Shown: positions 54,218-63,724, numbered from the stretch's first letter. The stretch is DNA of 64,000 nucleotides from Novosphingobium hassiacum (GCF_014196055.1 NZ_JACICY010000007.1:206493-270492); one strand, 5' to 3'. The notes: a model not told the origin generated them from the sequence alone. Numbers and translations are program-made.

Positions 54218-54712
54218 ATGCGGAACAGTGGTCTGATGGTACAGGGTGCGGCGATACTTGCCCTGGGCCTGTTGGCGACCGGATGTGCCAGCATCAAGGA
54301 TCACCGCGGCTATATCATCGACGAGGCGCTGGTCGCCTCCGTTCAGCCGGGCGTGGACAACAAGCTGTCGGTCGAGCGCACGCTGGGCCGCCCGACGTTC
54401 ATCAGCGAGTTCGGCAAGCAGAGCTGGTACTACGTGGCGATGAACACCGAACAGAAGCCGTTCACGCGGCCCAAGACGGCAAGCCAGTCGCTGCTCGTCG
54501 TGGATTTCGATCCGCGCGGCAACGTCGTCTCGCTGAACCGCGAAGGCATGGACAAGGTCGTGCGCCTCTCACCCAATGGTGACAAGACGCCGACGCTGGG
54601 CCGCGATCGCAGCTTCTTCGAAGACCTGTTCGGCAACATCGGCCAGGTCGGCGCAGTGCCCGGTGGCGGGCAGGGCGGCGCGACCGGCGGCAGCGGTCCG
54701 AACGGCAGCTGA
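54218..54712 (+). CDS. bamE: BamE/SmpA-type outer-membrane assembly lipoprotein
   Basis: A 164-residue lipoprotein (lipobox LLATGC) of the BAM complex, which folds outer-membrane proteins. The conserved BamE core reads SVQPGVDNKLSVERTLGRPT and SWYYVAMNTEQKPF, then VDFDPRGNVVSLN. The C-terminus is a Gly-rich tail. GGAG lies seven bases before the ATG. It is 57 bases upstream of hslV. Confidence 0.93.
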   Translation: MRNSGLMVQGAAILALGLLATGCASIKDHRGYIIDEALVASVQPGVDNKLSVERTLGRPTFISEFGKQSWYYVAMNTEQKPFTRPKTASQSLLVVDFDPRGNVVSLNREGMDKVVRLSPNGDKTPTLGRDRSFFEDLFGNIGQVGAVPGGGQGGATGGSGPNGS

Positions 54713-54769
54713 TCGGACTCGATGCCCGGTCGCTTGAACGCAAGACCCGGGCATCCCATATCCTCGTTC

Positions 54770-55345
54770 ATGGACGAGAGCAGGGCGAGCCACGGCCTTA
54801 TACAGTGGCACGGCACCACCATCATCGGGGTGAAGAAGAACGGCCGCACCGTCATCGCAGGTGACGGTCAGGTCTCCATGGGCAACACGGTGATGAAGCC
54901 GAACGCGCGCAAGGTGCGGCGCATCGGCGCGCTGGACGAAAGCGGCAAGGGCAAGGTCATTGCCGGGTTCGCAGGCGCGACGGCGGACGCCTTCACCCTG
55001 TTCGAGCGCCTGGAACGCAAGCTGGAACAGCATCGCGGGCAATTGATGCGCGCTGCTGTCGAACTCGCCAAGGACTGGCGCACCGACAAGTACCTGCGCA
55101 ATCTTGAAGCCTTGATGATCGTTGCCGACGCCGAGACGATGCTGATCCTGACCGGCAACGGCGACGTGCTGGAGCCTGAAGGCGGGATCGCGGCGATCGG
55201 ATCGGGCGGCAACTATGCGCTGGCCGCAGCCAAGGCGCTCGACGATTACGAGGACGATGCCGAGAAGATTGCCCGCCGCGCGATGCAGGTGGCGGCCGAA
55301 GTCTGCGTGTTTACCAACGACCGCGTGACGGTCGAGGAAGTCTAG
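54770..55345 (+). CDS. hslV: ATP-dependent protease subunit HslV
   Basis: Proteasome-like peptidase of 191 residues that forms two hexameric rings capped by HslU. The catalytic threonine is expected at Thr16, after removal of a 15-residue propeptide (mature start [20 protein letters not shown]). Other signatures: [27 protein letters not shown] and [13 protein letters not shown]. The propeptide is longer than the single Met of Escherichia coli, as usual in Alphaproteobacteria. The frame is open 16 codons upstream; MDESRASHG was taken as start. Confidence 0.97.
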   Translation: MDESRASHGLIQWHGTTIIGVKKNGRTVIAGDGQVSMGNTVMKPNARKVRRIGALDESGKGKVIAGFAGATADAFTLFERLERKLEQHRGQLMRAAVELAKDWRTDKYLRNLEALMIVADAETMLILTGNGDVLEPEGGIAAIGSGGNYALAAAKALDDYEDDAEKIARRAMQVAAEVCVFTNDRVTVEEV

Positions 55346-55346
55346 T

Positions 55347-55437
55347 TCCCCTCCCGCTTGTGGGAGGGGTTAGGGGAGAGCGCGTTGCTGCCGTCCCGAA
55401 CATGCCCTTCCCCGACCCCTCCCGCAGGCGGGAGGGG
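55347..55437. repeat. Paired palindromic repeat between hslV and hslU
   Basis: The hairpins CCCCTCCCGCTTGTGGGAGGGG (about 55349-55370) and CCCTCCCGCAGGCGGGAGGG (55417-55436) face each other with outer arms of CCCTTCCCCGACCCC type. It begins just after the hslV stop and ends 14 bases before the hslU start, so it is placed inside an operon whose two products are needed in a fixed ratio. Confidence 0.75.
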
Positions 55438-55451
55438 AGAAGAGAGACACC

Positions 55452-56753
55452 ATGAAAGATTCGCTTACCCCCAAGGCTATTGTCCGCGCACTGGACGAGC
55501 ATATCGTAGGGCAGACCGACGCCAAGAAGGCTGTCGCTGTGGCTCTGCGCAACCGTTGGCGGCGCCAGCGGCTGTCGGCCGACTTGCGGGACGAGGTCAG
55601 CCCCAAGAACATCCTGATGATCGGGCCGACGGGCTGCGGCAAGACCGAGATCAGCCGACGGTTGGCCAAGCTGGCCGACGCACCGTTCGTCAAGGTCGAG
55701 GCGACCAAGTTCACCGAGGTTGGCTATGTCGGTCGCGATGTCGAACAGATCGCGCGCGATCTCGTCGAGGAGGCGATCCGGCTGGAGAAGGACCGCCGCC
55801 GCGATGCGGTGCGTGAGGCCGCGAGCAAGGCAGCGATGGACCGGCTGTTGAAGGCGCTGGTCGGCGACGGTGCGAGCGAGGCGACGCGCGAGAGCTTCAA
55901 GGCGCGGCTCGCAGATGGTTCGATGAACGAGGTCGAAGTCGAGATCGAGGTGGAAGACGCGCCGGCTGCTCCGATGGAGATACCGGGGATGCCGGGCGGG
56001 ATCGGCATGATCAACCTGTCGGACATGATGGGCAAGGCATTCGGCAAACAGAACCTCAAGCGGCGCAAGCTGCGCGTGGCCGAGGCCTGGGACAAGCTGG
56101 TCGACGAGGAAGCCGAAAAGCGCATGGACCAGGACGATGTCGCGCGCGAGGCGATCCGCAATGCCGAGACCAATGGCATCGTGTTCCTCGATGAGATCGA
56201 CAAGATCGCGGTGTCAGACGTGCGCGGAGGATCGGTCTCGCGCGAAGGCGTGCAGCGCGATCTGTTGCCGCTGATCGAGGGTACGACGGTTGCGACCAAG
56301 TACGGGCCGATGAAGACCGACCACGTGTTGTTCATTGCCAGCGGCGCGTTCCATGTGGCCAAGCCGAGCGACATGCTGCCCGAATTGCAGGGGCGTCTGC
56401 CGATCCGCGTCGAATTGAAGGCGCTGACCGAAGACGACTTCGTGCGCATCCTTTCGGAAACGCGCGCGAACCTTGTAGAGCAATACGTTGCGCTGCTGGC
56501 GACCGAGGAGGTGACGCTCGACGTGACTCCCGAGGCGGTGCGCGCGATTGCGCGGACAGCGGCGCAGGTCAACGAAAGCGTCGAGAACATCGGCGCGCGC
56601 AGGCTTCAGACAGTGATGGAAAAGCTGCTGGAGGAAGTCAGCTTCGATGCCGAAGACCGCACGGGACAGACGGTGACTGTGGACGAGGCTTACGTGGCGG
56701 ACAAGCTGGCAGTGCTGGCGGGCAACGCGGACCTTTCGAAGTATATCTTGTGA
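55452..56753 (+). CDS. hslU: ATP-dependent protease ATPase subunit HslU
   Basis: AAA+ unfoldase of 433 residues. Walker A is [10 protein letters not shown] near residue 60, Walker [12 protein letters not shown], and the sensor parts are [15 protein letters not shown] and [13 protein letters not shown]. The inserted I domain (about 110-235) is seen with its Met/Pro/Gly-rich linker ([14 protein letters not shown]). The C-terminus ends in DLSKYIL, needed for docking into HslV. A GGAGAAGAG site is supplied by the end of the repeat. Confidence 0.98.
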   Translation: MKDSLTPKAIVRALDEHIVGQTDAKKAVAVALRNRWRRQRLSADLRDEVSPKNILMIGPTGCGKTEISRRLAKLADAPFVKVEATKFTEVGYVGRDVEQIARDLVEEAIRLEKDRRRDAVREAASKAAMDRLLKALVGDGASEATRESFKARLADGSMNEVEVEIEVEDAPAAPMEIPGMPGGIGMINLSDMMGKAFGKQNLKRRKLRVAEAWDKLVDEEAEKRMDQDDVAREAIRNAETNGIVFLDEIDKIAVSDVRGGSVSREGVQRDLLPLIEGTTVATKYGPMKTDHVLFIASGAFHVAKPSDMLPELQGRLPIRVELKALTEDDFVRILSETRANLVEQYVALLATEEVTLDVTPEAVRAIARTAAQVNESVENIGARRLQTVMEKLLEEVSFDAEDRTGQTVTVDEAYVADKLAVLAGNADLSKYIL

Positions 56754-56803
56754 GGCGTGCGCCGTTCCCTTAACGTTCCATCGTTGAGTCGATGGAGGCG
56801 ATC

Positions 56804-57208
56804 ATGGAACGTGCAGGCGGATGTCATTGTGGCGCGGTGCGGTACAAGGTCGATGGGCCGCCGATGCACGTGGCGATCTGCCACTGCACCGACTGCCGCA
56901 AGAGTTCAGGCGCGCCGATGGTCGCTTGGGCGATGTTTAAAGCCCATCAGTTTGCGCTGACGCAAGGTGAGGTGACGACGCACAATTCGTCGGGCGCATC
57001 GATGCGCAGCTTCTGCCCGAAGTGCGGGACGGGCGTGTTCTTCGTGAACGAGGAAAATTTGCCGGGCATCGTCGATGTGCAGTCGGCTACGTTCGACGAT
57101 CCTGATCAATTGCCGGCGCAAGTTCATATCCAGACCGCCGAACGTCTTGGCTGGATGGCGGGGCAGCATGAACTTCCCGAGTTTGCCCGGTTCCCGGGAC
57201 CCGAGTAG
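56804..57208 (+). CDS. GFA family protein (glutathione-dependent formaldehyde-activating type)
   Basis: A 134-residue zinc-binding protein with the Mss4-like GFA fold. Cysteines lie in GGCHCGAVRY, CHCTDCRKSSG and CPKCGTGVFF. True glutathione-dependent formaldehyde activation is doubtful for many members. The ATG at 56804 has GGAGG seven to eleven bases upstream. Confidence 0.9.
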   Translation: MERAGGCHCGAVRYKVDGPPMHVAICHCTDCRKSSGAPMVAWAMFKAHQFALTQGEVTTHNSSGASMRSFCPKCGTGVFFVNEENLPGIVDVQSATFDDPDQLPAQVHIQTAERLGWMAGQHELPEFARFPGPE

Positions 57209-57213
57209 GCAGC

Positions 57214-57690
57214 ATGAGCGTCCGACTGACAGCCGCGACGGCTGAGCATTTTGCGCAGCTGATTGCGGGTGAGGCACTCACGGACGGAACTGCGCTTGCC
57301 GCCACGCCGGTTGCGGAGGCCGAGGTGCTGGCGATGCTGGCGGAGGTTGCGGATGTGGTCGGGCGTCGGTTTTCTCCGGCGGCATGGCTGATGATATCGC
57401 GCGACGATGTGGTCGGCCTGCTGTCGATCACGGAGGTGGTCGAGGTTGGCGTCGTGCAGATCGGCTATGGCGTGGCGCCGGGTTCGCGCGGGCATGGTCA
57501 TGCGGCCGATGCTGTTGCGGCGCTGCTCGAATGGGCGCGCGGTGACGGGCGGCTGCACGCCATCGTCGCCGAGACTCGCACCGATAACATCGCCTCGCAG
57601 CGCGTGCTGGAACGCAACGGCTTTGCCCGGATCGGCGAACGGCTTGACGAAGAGGACGGCGACCTCTTTTGTTGGCGCGCTGAACTTTAG
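57214..57690 (+). CDS. GNAT family N-acetyltransferase
   Basis: A 158-residue acetyltransferase. Acetyl-CoA site pattern is in GYGVAPGSRGHGHAADAVAAL (GxGxG/A loop) and IVAETRTDNIASQRVLERNGF near the end, typical of the RimJ/RimL branch that acetylates protein N-termini or small amines. Substrate unknown. It follows the GFA gene after five bases. Confidence 0.9.
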   Translation: MSVRLTAATAEHFAQLIAGEALTDGTALAATPVAEAEVLAMLAEVADVVGRRFSPAAWLMISRDDVVGLLSITEVVEVGVVQIGYGVAPGSRGHGHAADAVAALLEWARGDGRLHAIVAETRTDNIASQRVLERNGFARIGERLDEEDGDLFCWRAEL

Positions 57691-57698
57691 GGACATCC

Positions 57699-57902
57699 AT
57701 GCACCAGACGCCCGACGATCGCCCGATCTACCGCCTGCTGACCGGCAAGGACGACCGCGCCTTTTGCGAGCGCGTATCCGAAGCGCTGGAGCAGGGCTGG
57801 CGGCTCTATGGCTCGCCGTCGATGACGTTCGACGGCGGGATGGACTGTATCAAGGTTGCGCAGGCCGTGGTGTGGCATGAGGCCTCCGACCTCAAAGCCT
57901 GA
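57699..57902 (+). CDS. DUF1737 domain protein
   Basis: A 67-residue protein. The core YRLLTGKDDRAFCERVSEAL and EQGWRLYGSPSMTFDG is the DUF1737 pattern (lysine/glycine-rich small domain also found fused to other proteins). No known function. It follows the GNAT gene after eight bases and converges on the exporter. Confidence 0.88.
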   Translation: MHQTPDDRPIYRLLTGKDDRAFCERVSEALEQGWRLYGSPSMTFDGGMDCIKVAQAVVWHEASDLKA

Positions 57903-57905
57903 GCG

Positions 57906-59735
57906 CTACTCCGCCGCCTCGCTGACCTCATCGCTTTCCTGCGCCTGGCGTGCCCACATCTCGGCATAGAGGCCGTCGCGGCGTAGCAGGTCGTTGTGGC
58001 TGCCCTGTTCAACCAGCTTGCCCTGATCCAGCACGAGGATATTGTCCGAGTCGGCGATGGTCGAGAGGCGGTGCGCGATCGAGATTGTCGTGCGGTGCGT
58101 GGCGACGGCGCGCATGGTCGAGAGGATGTCCTGCTCGGTGCGGGTGTCGAGCGCGCTGGTGGCTTCGTCGAACAGTACGATCGGCGGGTTTTTCACCAGA
58201 GTGCGTGCGATGGCGACGCGCTGCTTTTCGCCGCCCGATAGCTTGAGACCGCGTTCGCCGACTTCGGTGTCGTAACCCTTGGGCAGGCGGGCAATGAAAT
58301 CGGCGATGGCCGCTCCGCGCGCGGCGGAATCGACTTCGGCGGGGCCAGCGCCATCGCGGCCATAGGCGATGTTGTAGCCGATGGTGTCGTTGAACAGCAC
58401 CGAATCCTGCGGGACGATGCCGAGCGCTGCACGCAAGCTGGCTTGCGTGATCTTCGAAATGTCCTGTCCGTCGATCAGGATGCGGCCTTCCCACGGATCA
58501 TAGAAGCGGAACAGCAGACGCGCGATGGTCGATTTGCCAGCGCCCGATGGGCCGACGATGGCAACTCGGCTGCCCGCGGGCACTTCGAACGAGAGGCCGT
58601 GGAGGATTTCGCGATCGCGGTCATAACCGAACACGACATTGTCGAACGTGACGCTTGGGCGCTGAATCAGCAGCGCGGGCGCGTTCGGCACGTCCGCGAC
58701 TTCGACAGGGGTATCGATCAGGCGGAACATCTCGGCCATGTCGATCAGGCCTTGGCGGATCGTGCGATAGACCATGCCGAGCATGTCCAGCGGTCGGAAA
58801 AGCTGGGTGAGGTAGGTGTTGACGAATACGAGGTCGCCCACGGTCAGCCGCCCTTGCGACCAGCCATAGACCGTCCACGCCATCGCGCCTGCCATCAGCA
58901 GGTTGACGATGATTGCTTGGGCGATGTTGAGCAGGCCGAGGCTGTTCTCGCTTTTGACCGCAGCATCGGCATAGGCGCGTGCGGCCGAGGCGTAGCGCGC
59001 CTCCTCGCGTGATTCCGCTCCGAAGTACTTCACGGTCTCGTAGTTCAGCAGCGAATCGACGGCGCGCGACAGGGCTTGCCCGTCGAGCCGGTTCATCTTT
59101 TCGCGCAGGGCCGAGCGCCATTCGGTAATCGTCCGCGTAACCCAGACATAGGCGATCACGGCGAACACCGTCGCGCCGACCAGCCCCAGCCCGAAGTTCA
59201 GCCAGAAGATGATGATCACCGCAGTCAGTTCGATGATGGTCGGCGCGATGTTGAACAGCAGGAAATAGAGCATCGTGTCGATGCTCTTGGTCCCGCGTTC
59301 GATCACCTTGGTCACCTCGCCGGTGCGGCGGGCGAGGTGGAAGCGCAGGCTCAGGCGGTGGAGGCGGGCGAAGACGTTTTCGGCCAGATGTCGGGTGGCG
59401 TCCTGCCCAACGCGCTCGAACACGATGTTGCGGAAGTTGTCGAATGCCACGCCCGCGAACCGGCCCAGTGCATAGGCGAGCACGAACGCCATCGCCACGG
59501 TCAGCGCGGCCTGCGATCGGCCCGTGTCGAGCGTCATCGCATCGACGGCTTTCTTGTAGGCGAATGGAAGCGCGAGTGTCGTCGCCTTGCCCAGCAGCAC
59601 CATAACGCAGGCGCCCATCACCCGTCGGCGCAGCATCGCATTGTCCGCAGGCCACAAGTACGGCAGGAAACGCTTGAGCGTCAGCCACCCGTCGTGGCGG
59701 GCATCGGTCGGGTTGATCGCGTTATCTGGTGGCAT
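57906..59735 (-). CDS. atm1: Atm1-type ABC transporter (glutathione-conjugate/heavy-metal exporter)
   Basis: A 609-residue half-transporter with a six-helix membrane domain (about 25-320) and an ATPase domain (about 355-600: Walker A GPSGAGKST, signature LSGGEKQRVAIAR, Walker B IVLFDEATSALD, with the H-loop SIAHRLSTI). Together two copies make one transporter. The sequence is, from memory, nearly the same as that of Atm1 of Novosphingobium aromaticivorans, which exports glutathione complexes of mercury and other metals and shares ancestry with mitochondrial Atm1. The GTG at 59744 was rejected in favour of 59735 for that similarity. Confidence 0.95.
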   Translation of the reverse strand: MPPDNAINPTDARHDGWLTLKRFLPYLWPADNAMLRRRVMGACVMVLLGKATTLALPFAYKKAVDAMTLDTGRSQAALTVAMAFVLAYALGRFAGVAFDNFRNIVFERVGQDATRHLAENVFARLHRLSLRFHLARRTGEVTKVIERGTKSIDTMLYFLLFNIAPTIIELTAVIIIFWLNFGLGLVGATVFAVIAYVWVTRTITEWRSALREKMNRLDGQALSRAVDSLLNYETVKYFGAESREEARYASAARAYADAAVKSENSLGLLNIAQAIIVNLLMAGAMAWTVYGWSQGRLTVGDLVFVNTYLTQLFRPLDMLGMVYRTIRQGLIDMAEMFRLIDTPVEVADVPNAPALLIQRPSVTFDNVVFGYDRDREILHGLSFEVPAGSRVAIVGPSGAGKSTIARLLFRFYDPWEGRILIDGQDISKITQASLRAALGIVPQDSVLFNDTIGYNIAYGRDGAGPAEVDSAARGAAIADFIARLPKGYDTEVGERGLKLSGGEKQRVAIARTLVKNPPIVLFDEATSALDTRTEQDILSTMRAVATHRTTISIAHRLSTIADSDNILVLDQGKLVEQGSHNDLLRRDGLYAEMWARQAQESDEVSEAAE

Positions 59736-59783
59736 GGCCTGCACATAAGGTGCCTGACGCTCGACGCCAGTCCTTAGCTGCGA

Positions 59784-60731
59784 TCAGAACACGACTTTGT
59801 CCGAAATCAGCCCGGCAACGCCTGTCGGGAGATCGAACAGCACACGCCGCGAGGCGAAGTCGATCGCGACTCGCTTGAACATGCGCAGCTGGGTCATGCC
59901 CATCAGCATGGCAGGACGCTTGACCAAGTCGAGACGGCGAAATGCGGGCGCATCGGCAAAGGAGAGAAAGGTGTTGTGCAGTCGCAGGCCGTTCACGTCG
60001 ATGACGCTGGCCATTTGCATTTCGGCCCCGATCGATTGCCCGGTAACCGAAAAGAGCACCGTGGACTTGCTCGTGCCACGCCGGCGAAGCGCGTTGCGTA
60101 GTGCCAGGTTGCCGATCGAGCTGTCCGACCCCGTGTCGATCACGATGTCGGTGGAAACGCCGTCGACAATCGCGTTGGTCATGATCAACTGGCCTGACCG
60201 GCGCTTGGCCCTGACCACAATCTCGAAGCCGCGTGTTCCGCCAAGCGACATGGCATCGCCGATCGCGATATGATTCGCCGCAAAATCGATCAGCACGCGT
60301 TGATCCTGCAGGCTATCGAGCCCGACGATCCCGTCCGCACCGATGTGCGCGCCCTCGAGCAGGGGGGCGGTCAGCGTATAATAGGAGCGCTTGCCCAGAC
60401 TGATCTCGTCAACATCCACCAGGTCGACCGGGATCGAACCGGCAACGCCGACGACAGTGCTGTTGCCCGATATGGCTAGCCCGAGCGTCGTGGCGACCTG
60501 CCTGGACAGGACAGTCCGTTCCGACCCGGTGTCGATCAGGAATTCGAACGGCCCTTGTGTGCCGATATGGACCGGGACTGTCATCCGGTTGTGGTTGTCG
60601 CGCTGGATCAGCACGAGTTCGGGATTGAGCAGGGCAGGGTCGCTCGCGCTGACGATCTGCGCATGAGCAGGGCTCGTAGCAGTCAACGCCAATCCGATGA
60701 TCATTCCCGCTTTTGCGATTGGTGGCAACAT
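59784..60731 (-). CDS. Retropepsin-like aspartic protease with two DTG motifs
   Basis: A 315-residue secreted protein with signal peptide (ALTATSPAHAQ). It has two aspartic-protease lobes on one chain: FLIDTGSERTVLS near residue 65 and IVIDTGSDSSIG near residue 200, about 135 residues apart. A glycine-hydrophobic strand follows each. This is the bacterial gag-polyprotein-like aspartyl protease type. Natural substrates unknown; the signal peptide puts it in the periplasm. Confidence 0.85.
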   Translation of the reverse strand: MLPPIAKAGMIIGLALTATSPAHAQIVSASDPALLNPELVLIQRDNHNRMTVPVHIGTQGPFEFLIDTGSERTVLSRQVATTLGLAISGNSTVVGVAGSIPVDLVDVDEISLGKRSYYTLTAPLLEGAHIGADGIVGLDSLQDQRVLIDFAANHIAIGDAMSLGGTRGFEIVVRAKRRSGQLIMTNAIVDGVSTDIVIDTGSDSSIGNLALRNALRRRGTSKSTVLFSVTGQSIGAEMQMASVIDVNGLRLHNTFLSFADAPAFRRLDLVKRPAMLMGMTQLRMFKRVAIDFASRRVLFDLPTGVAGLISDKVVF

Positions 60732-60784
60732 GGCCGTTTCTCCCGACCGTATTGTACGCCTCATTCCGTGCCTGCGCCAGAGGT

Positions 60785-62299
60785 TCAGCGCGCCAGTGCC
60801 TTGGGCGCGCGGCGCAGGCTTGCGAGCATGGCTGAACCAAGATCGTTGATCTCGTTATACAGAGGGTGCCTCGTCAGCCGCAGCGCCGCAAACCATAGCG
60901 CGATGCCTGCAGCGACCATACCCGCGACCTGGCCAAACCCGGCGTTGGCAGGGCCATCCCACAGCGAATAGCTGGCGAGCAGCGGTGCAATCGCGGCAAG
61001 GCTGGCGATGGCACTGCGCGTGGCGACCGAGCCCAAATCACGCCAGCGCAGGCCGAGGATGTCGCGCATCAGCGGCGCGTATATCGCGACCCAGACTATT
61101 CCGTGGACGACCCGCGAGATCGCTACCCAGACCAGCCCGAACGGCGCGGTAATCGCGATGAGAACGACTGACAGGACTGTGTCGGCAATCATCCGGCGCA
61201 TCAGCGGCTTCAGTTTCCCCAGCAGCATCGGCAGGTCTGCGTAAAGGGGCAGCGCGACGTAGCACAGCTGCGAAAGCGCGATCCACGTTAGCAGCGGCGC
61301 GGCGGCTACCCAACGCTCGCCATAGAGCAGCCGGATCAGGGGCTCTGACAACACAGCGATTCCGGCCATGGCGGGCCAAGTCACTCCGGTATAAGCGGCC
61401 ATCACGCGCAAGTAGGGCGGGCCGAGCGGCTCGCCGTTGTCACGCACCCGGCGGAACGCGGGATAAAAGACGCCGGTCACCGCACCAGAGATCAGCAGGC
61501 GCAATTGCAGCGCGAGGCCCGAGGCGCGCGCGAACAGGCCGACGGCCGCGTTGTCGATCAGGCGACCGATAACCAGTTCAGGCGCGCGCGCGGATAGCGA
61601 GGTACACACGACCTGGATCGTGTTCGCCCCGCCGAGCGCAAGGATTGGCGAGGCATCGGCGATGCGCGGTGGCCATGGCAACATGCCTCCGGCACGCCAC
61701 TGGCTGACCACGAGCCGCGCTGCCTGCTGAGCGAATGCGCCCCATGCCAGCGCCAGAGCACCGTGGCCCATGACCGCAAGCGTGATCGCGGTCGCGGCGT
61801 TGGCCAGCGCCGAGCCGACCTCGATCATCGTGTTCGACCGATAATCCATGCGCCGCTGGCAGGTGGCCTGCGGAACGATCGCCAACGGCACCAGCAGATA
61901 GGACGAGGCCACGATCAGGGTCACCGGGAGCATCCCCGGATCGCCATAGAACAACGATACCGGCCAAGCCGCGAGCAGTGCCAGCAGCGCAATGCCCCAG
62001 GCGAACAGCACCGAGATCGTGAAGGCACTGCGTAGCCTGTCAGGCGTGAGGTCGCGCTCGCCGTTGATGTAGCGGGTCACGCCGAAGTCCTGGAGGAAAG
62101 CGATCAGCGTGACAGCGGCAAAGGCGATCGAGAACTGCCCAAGCTGCTCGGGCGTTATATACCAGCGCGCAAGGATGATGCTGGCAACGAACTGCAGCGC
62201 GAACGAGACGTATTGCGAGACCAGCGCCCAGACCGCGGCGGTGCGCACCGACATGGTCGGCGCTGCTTCGTCGACCGCCTGCACGGTAGGCGTGGTCAT
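60785..62299 (-). CDS. Polysaccharide flippase (MOP superfamily, Wzx-like)
   Basis: A 504-residue inner-membrane protein with about twelve to fourteen hydrophobic segments and no soluble domain. The opening SVRTAAVWALVSQYVSFALQF and later RWYITPEQLGQFSIAF match the polysaccharide biosynthesis/oligosaccharide flippase family (RfbX). It overlaps the glycosyltransferase start by ATGA, so the two form a unit for a surface glycan. The frame runs 38 codons upstream; MTTPTVQAV was taken as the start. Confidence 0.87.
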   Translation of the reverse strand: MTTPTVQAVDEAAPTMSVRTAAVWALVSQYVSFALQFVASIILARWYITPEQLGQFSIAFAAVTLIAFLQDFGVTRYINGERDLTPDRLRSAFTISVLFAWGIALLALLAAWPVSLFYGDPGMLPVTLIVASSYLLVPLAIVPQATCQRRMDYRSNTMIEVGSALANAATAITLAVMGHGALALAWGAFAQQAARLVVSQWRAGGMLPWPPRIADASPILALGGANTIQVVCTSLSARAPELVIGRLIDNAAVGLFARASGLALQLRLLISGAVTGVFYPAFRRVRDNGEPLGPPYLRVMAAYTGVTWPAMAGIAVLSEPLIRLLYGERWVAAAPLLTWIALSQLCYVALPLYADLPMLLGKLKPLMRRMIADTVLSVVLIAITAPFGLVWVAISRVVHGIVWVAIYAPLMRDILGLRWRDLGSVATRSAIASLAAIAPLLASYSLWDGPANAGFGQVAGMVAAGIALWFAALRLTRHPLYNEINDLGSAMLASLRRAPKALAR

Positions 62300-63342
62300 C
62301 CTTCCATCTCGAGATGGCTTGAGTAGGTGGCGGCAGATGCTGTGCCGCCCCGACTGTGCGCTCGCCTGCGCCAACGCAGCATCGGCCGGGCAAGCGGGGG
62401 AAAAATCTGCCACAGTGCGAACGCCGCTCGCCAGACCGGTCCTCCGACGATGCCCCCGGCACGAACGATGTTGCGCAATTCGGCCAAGCCCGTGCGGGTG
62501 TCGCCGTCGATGATGCGGTCCATCGCGTGTTCGAATGACAGCGACGCACGATTGTCGGCCAGCAGTCGGTCGATCAGTTGGCTCTCGACGCTGCCTTCGG
62601 GAAGCAATGCACGCGCCTTCTCGTAGACCTTGATGTTGCCGAGGAGCATACGCCCGGCGTTGCTCGAAGCCGAACCAGGCCGCACTCGATAATCGCCCAG
62701 CACGGTATCGACATAATAGGCAACGCCGCCGCGCAACATCAGCCTGACCCAGAGGTCGAAGTCTTCGGACTGGGCCATGGTGGTGTCAAAGCCGCCGACC
62801 GCCTTGAAGTCGGCCCGCCTGAACGTCGTTCCGATATAGACGTTGAAGGAGCGGTCGAGCACGTCGGCCAGCGAACCGCGAACACCATCGCCGGTCCCCT
62901 GCTTGGCCTCGACGCAAGTCCGTTCGCGGCTGACTGCGCCGAAGATGCGGGCGTTGCAGGTAGCGAGCCTGACATTCGGATCCGACTCCAGCACAGCAAC
63001 CATCGTCTCGAGGTAGGCTGGGCGGAACAGGTCGTCGCCGTCGAGCAGGGCGATCAACGGTGCGCTGGTCGCAGCGATCGCACGGTTGCGCGCAGTCGAG
63101 ACGCCGCCGTTAGGCGTCGCAAGAAACGAAATACGGTGGTCGGTGAGGTAAGGAGCGACTGCTGCGGCAACGTCGTCAGGCGCACCGTCGTCGATTACGA
63201 TGCATTCCCAGTCGGGCATGGTCTGGCATTGCAGGGACGCGAGTGCCTCGCCGACCAGATGTGCGACACCATAGGCGGGCACGATCACCGCGACGCGGGG
63301 TCGGCACGGACTATGTATATAGGGCGACGCTGGAGCACTCAT
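62296..63342 (-). CDS. GT2 family glycosyltransferase
   Basis: A 348-residue cytosolic or membrane-associated glycosyltransferase. The N-terminal GT-A fold reads VAVIVPAYGVAHLVGEALAS, VIDDGAPDD and the metal-binding LLDGDDLFRPAYLETM, then FNVYIGTTFRRADFK and SEDFDLWVRLM as acceptor region. The C-terminal 90 residues are helical and basic. With the flippase it probably adds a sugar to a surface polysaccharide; the product is not evident. The start is the ATG at 63342. Confidence 0.88.
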   Translation of the reverse strand: MSAPASPYIHSPCRPRVAVIVPAYGVAHLVGEALASLQCQTMPDWECIVIDDGAPDDVAAAVAPYLTDHRISFLATPNGGVSTARNRAIAATSAPLIALLDGDDLFRPAYLETMVAVLESDPNVRLATCNARIFGAVSRERTCVEAKQGTGDGVRGSLADVLDRSFNVYIGTTFRRADFKAVGGFDTTMAQSEDFDLWVRLMLRGGVAYYVDTVLGDYRVRPGSASSNAGRMLLGNIKVYEKARALLPEGSVESQLIDRLLADNRASLSFEHAMDRIIDGDTRTGLAELRNIVRAGGIVGGPVWRAAFALWQIFPPLARPMLRWRRRAHSRGGTASAATYSSHLEMEG

Positions 63343-63542
63343 CCGCCCGCTCTACCCGCGTGTGCGTAAACATAGGCTTACATGCCCTGTGGCGTGACCG
63401 AGAAACGCCAAGCGAATCGCGGAATGGCCGATTTGGGGCGCTCCAGGGCACTGATTCGCCAAACCTGCGCACTCTATGTCATTCGAAAAGCCCCACAATC
63501 CGGGCGTTTCGGCACGCATTGAAAGAAAATTGCAATGCGCTG

Positions 63543-63571
63543 TTGACCGGACCCGAACCTCTCCATATATG
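63543..63571 (+). promoter_or_regulatory. rRNA operon promoter
   Basis: TTGACC (63543-63548) and TATATG (63566-63571) with the ideal 17-base spacer, directly upstream of the 16S leader. An A/T-rich patch (AAAGAAAATTGCAA) lies just before it and could act as an UP element. Transcription should start near 63578. Upstream of this, 63343-63530 shows nothing recognisable. Confidence 0.7.
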
Positions 63572-63635
63572 CCCTCTCACCGGAGCGGAGCAGACGGTTT
63601 CAACCGCCTCCAACGCCTCGGTCGCCAAAATAGAC

Positions 63636-63679
63636 GGACATCCAGTCCCCCGGTAAAAAACGGGGAGTACTGGTTGTCC
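63636..63679 (+). promoter_or_regulatory. Leader hairpin of the rRNA operon (boxB-like)
   Basis: GGACA/TGTCC, CCAGT/ACTGG and CCCCG/CGGGG arms close around the loop GTAAAAAA. It sits between the promoter and boxA, the place of boxB in rRNA leaders. Confidence 0.5.
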
Positions 63680-63712
63680 GCCTAATCCTGTCACTCCGGT
63701 GGCGGTTTTAGC

Positions 63713-63724
63713 GGCTCTTTGACA
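63713..63724 (+). promoter_or_regulatory. boxA antitermination site
   Basis: GGCTCTTTGACA differs in two of twelve positions from the Escherichia coli boxA TGCTCTTTAACA. It would bind NusB-S10 and prevent early termination in the rRNA operon. Confidence 0.65.
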
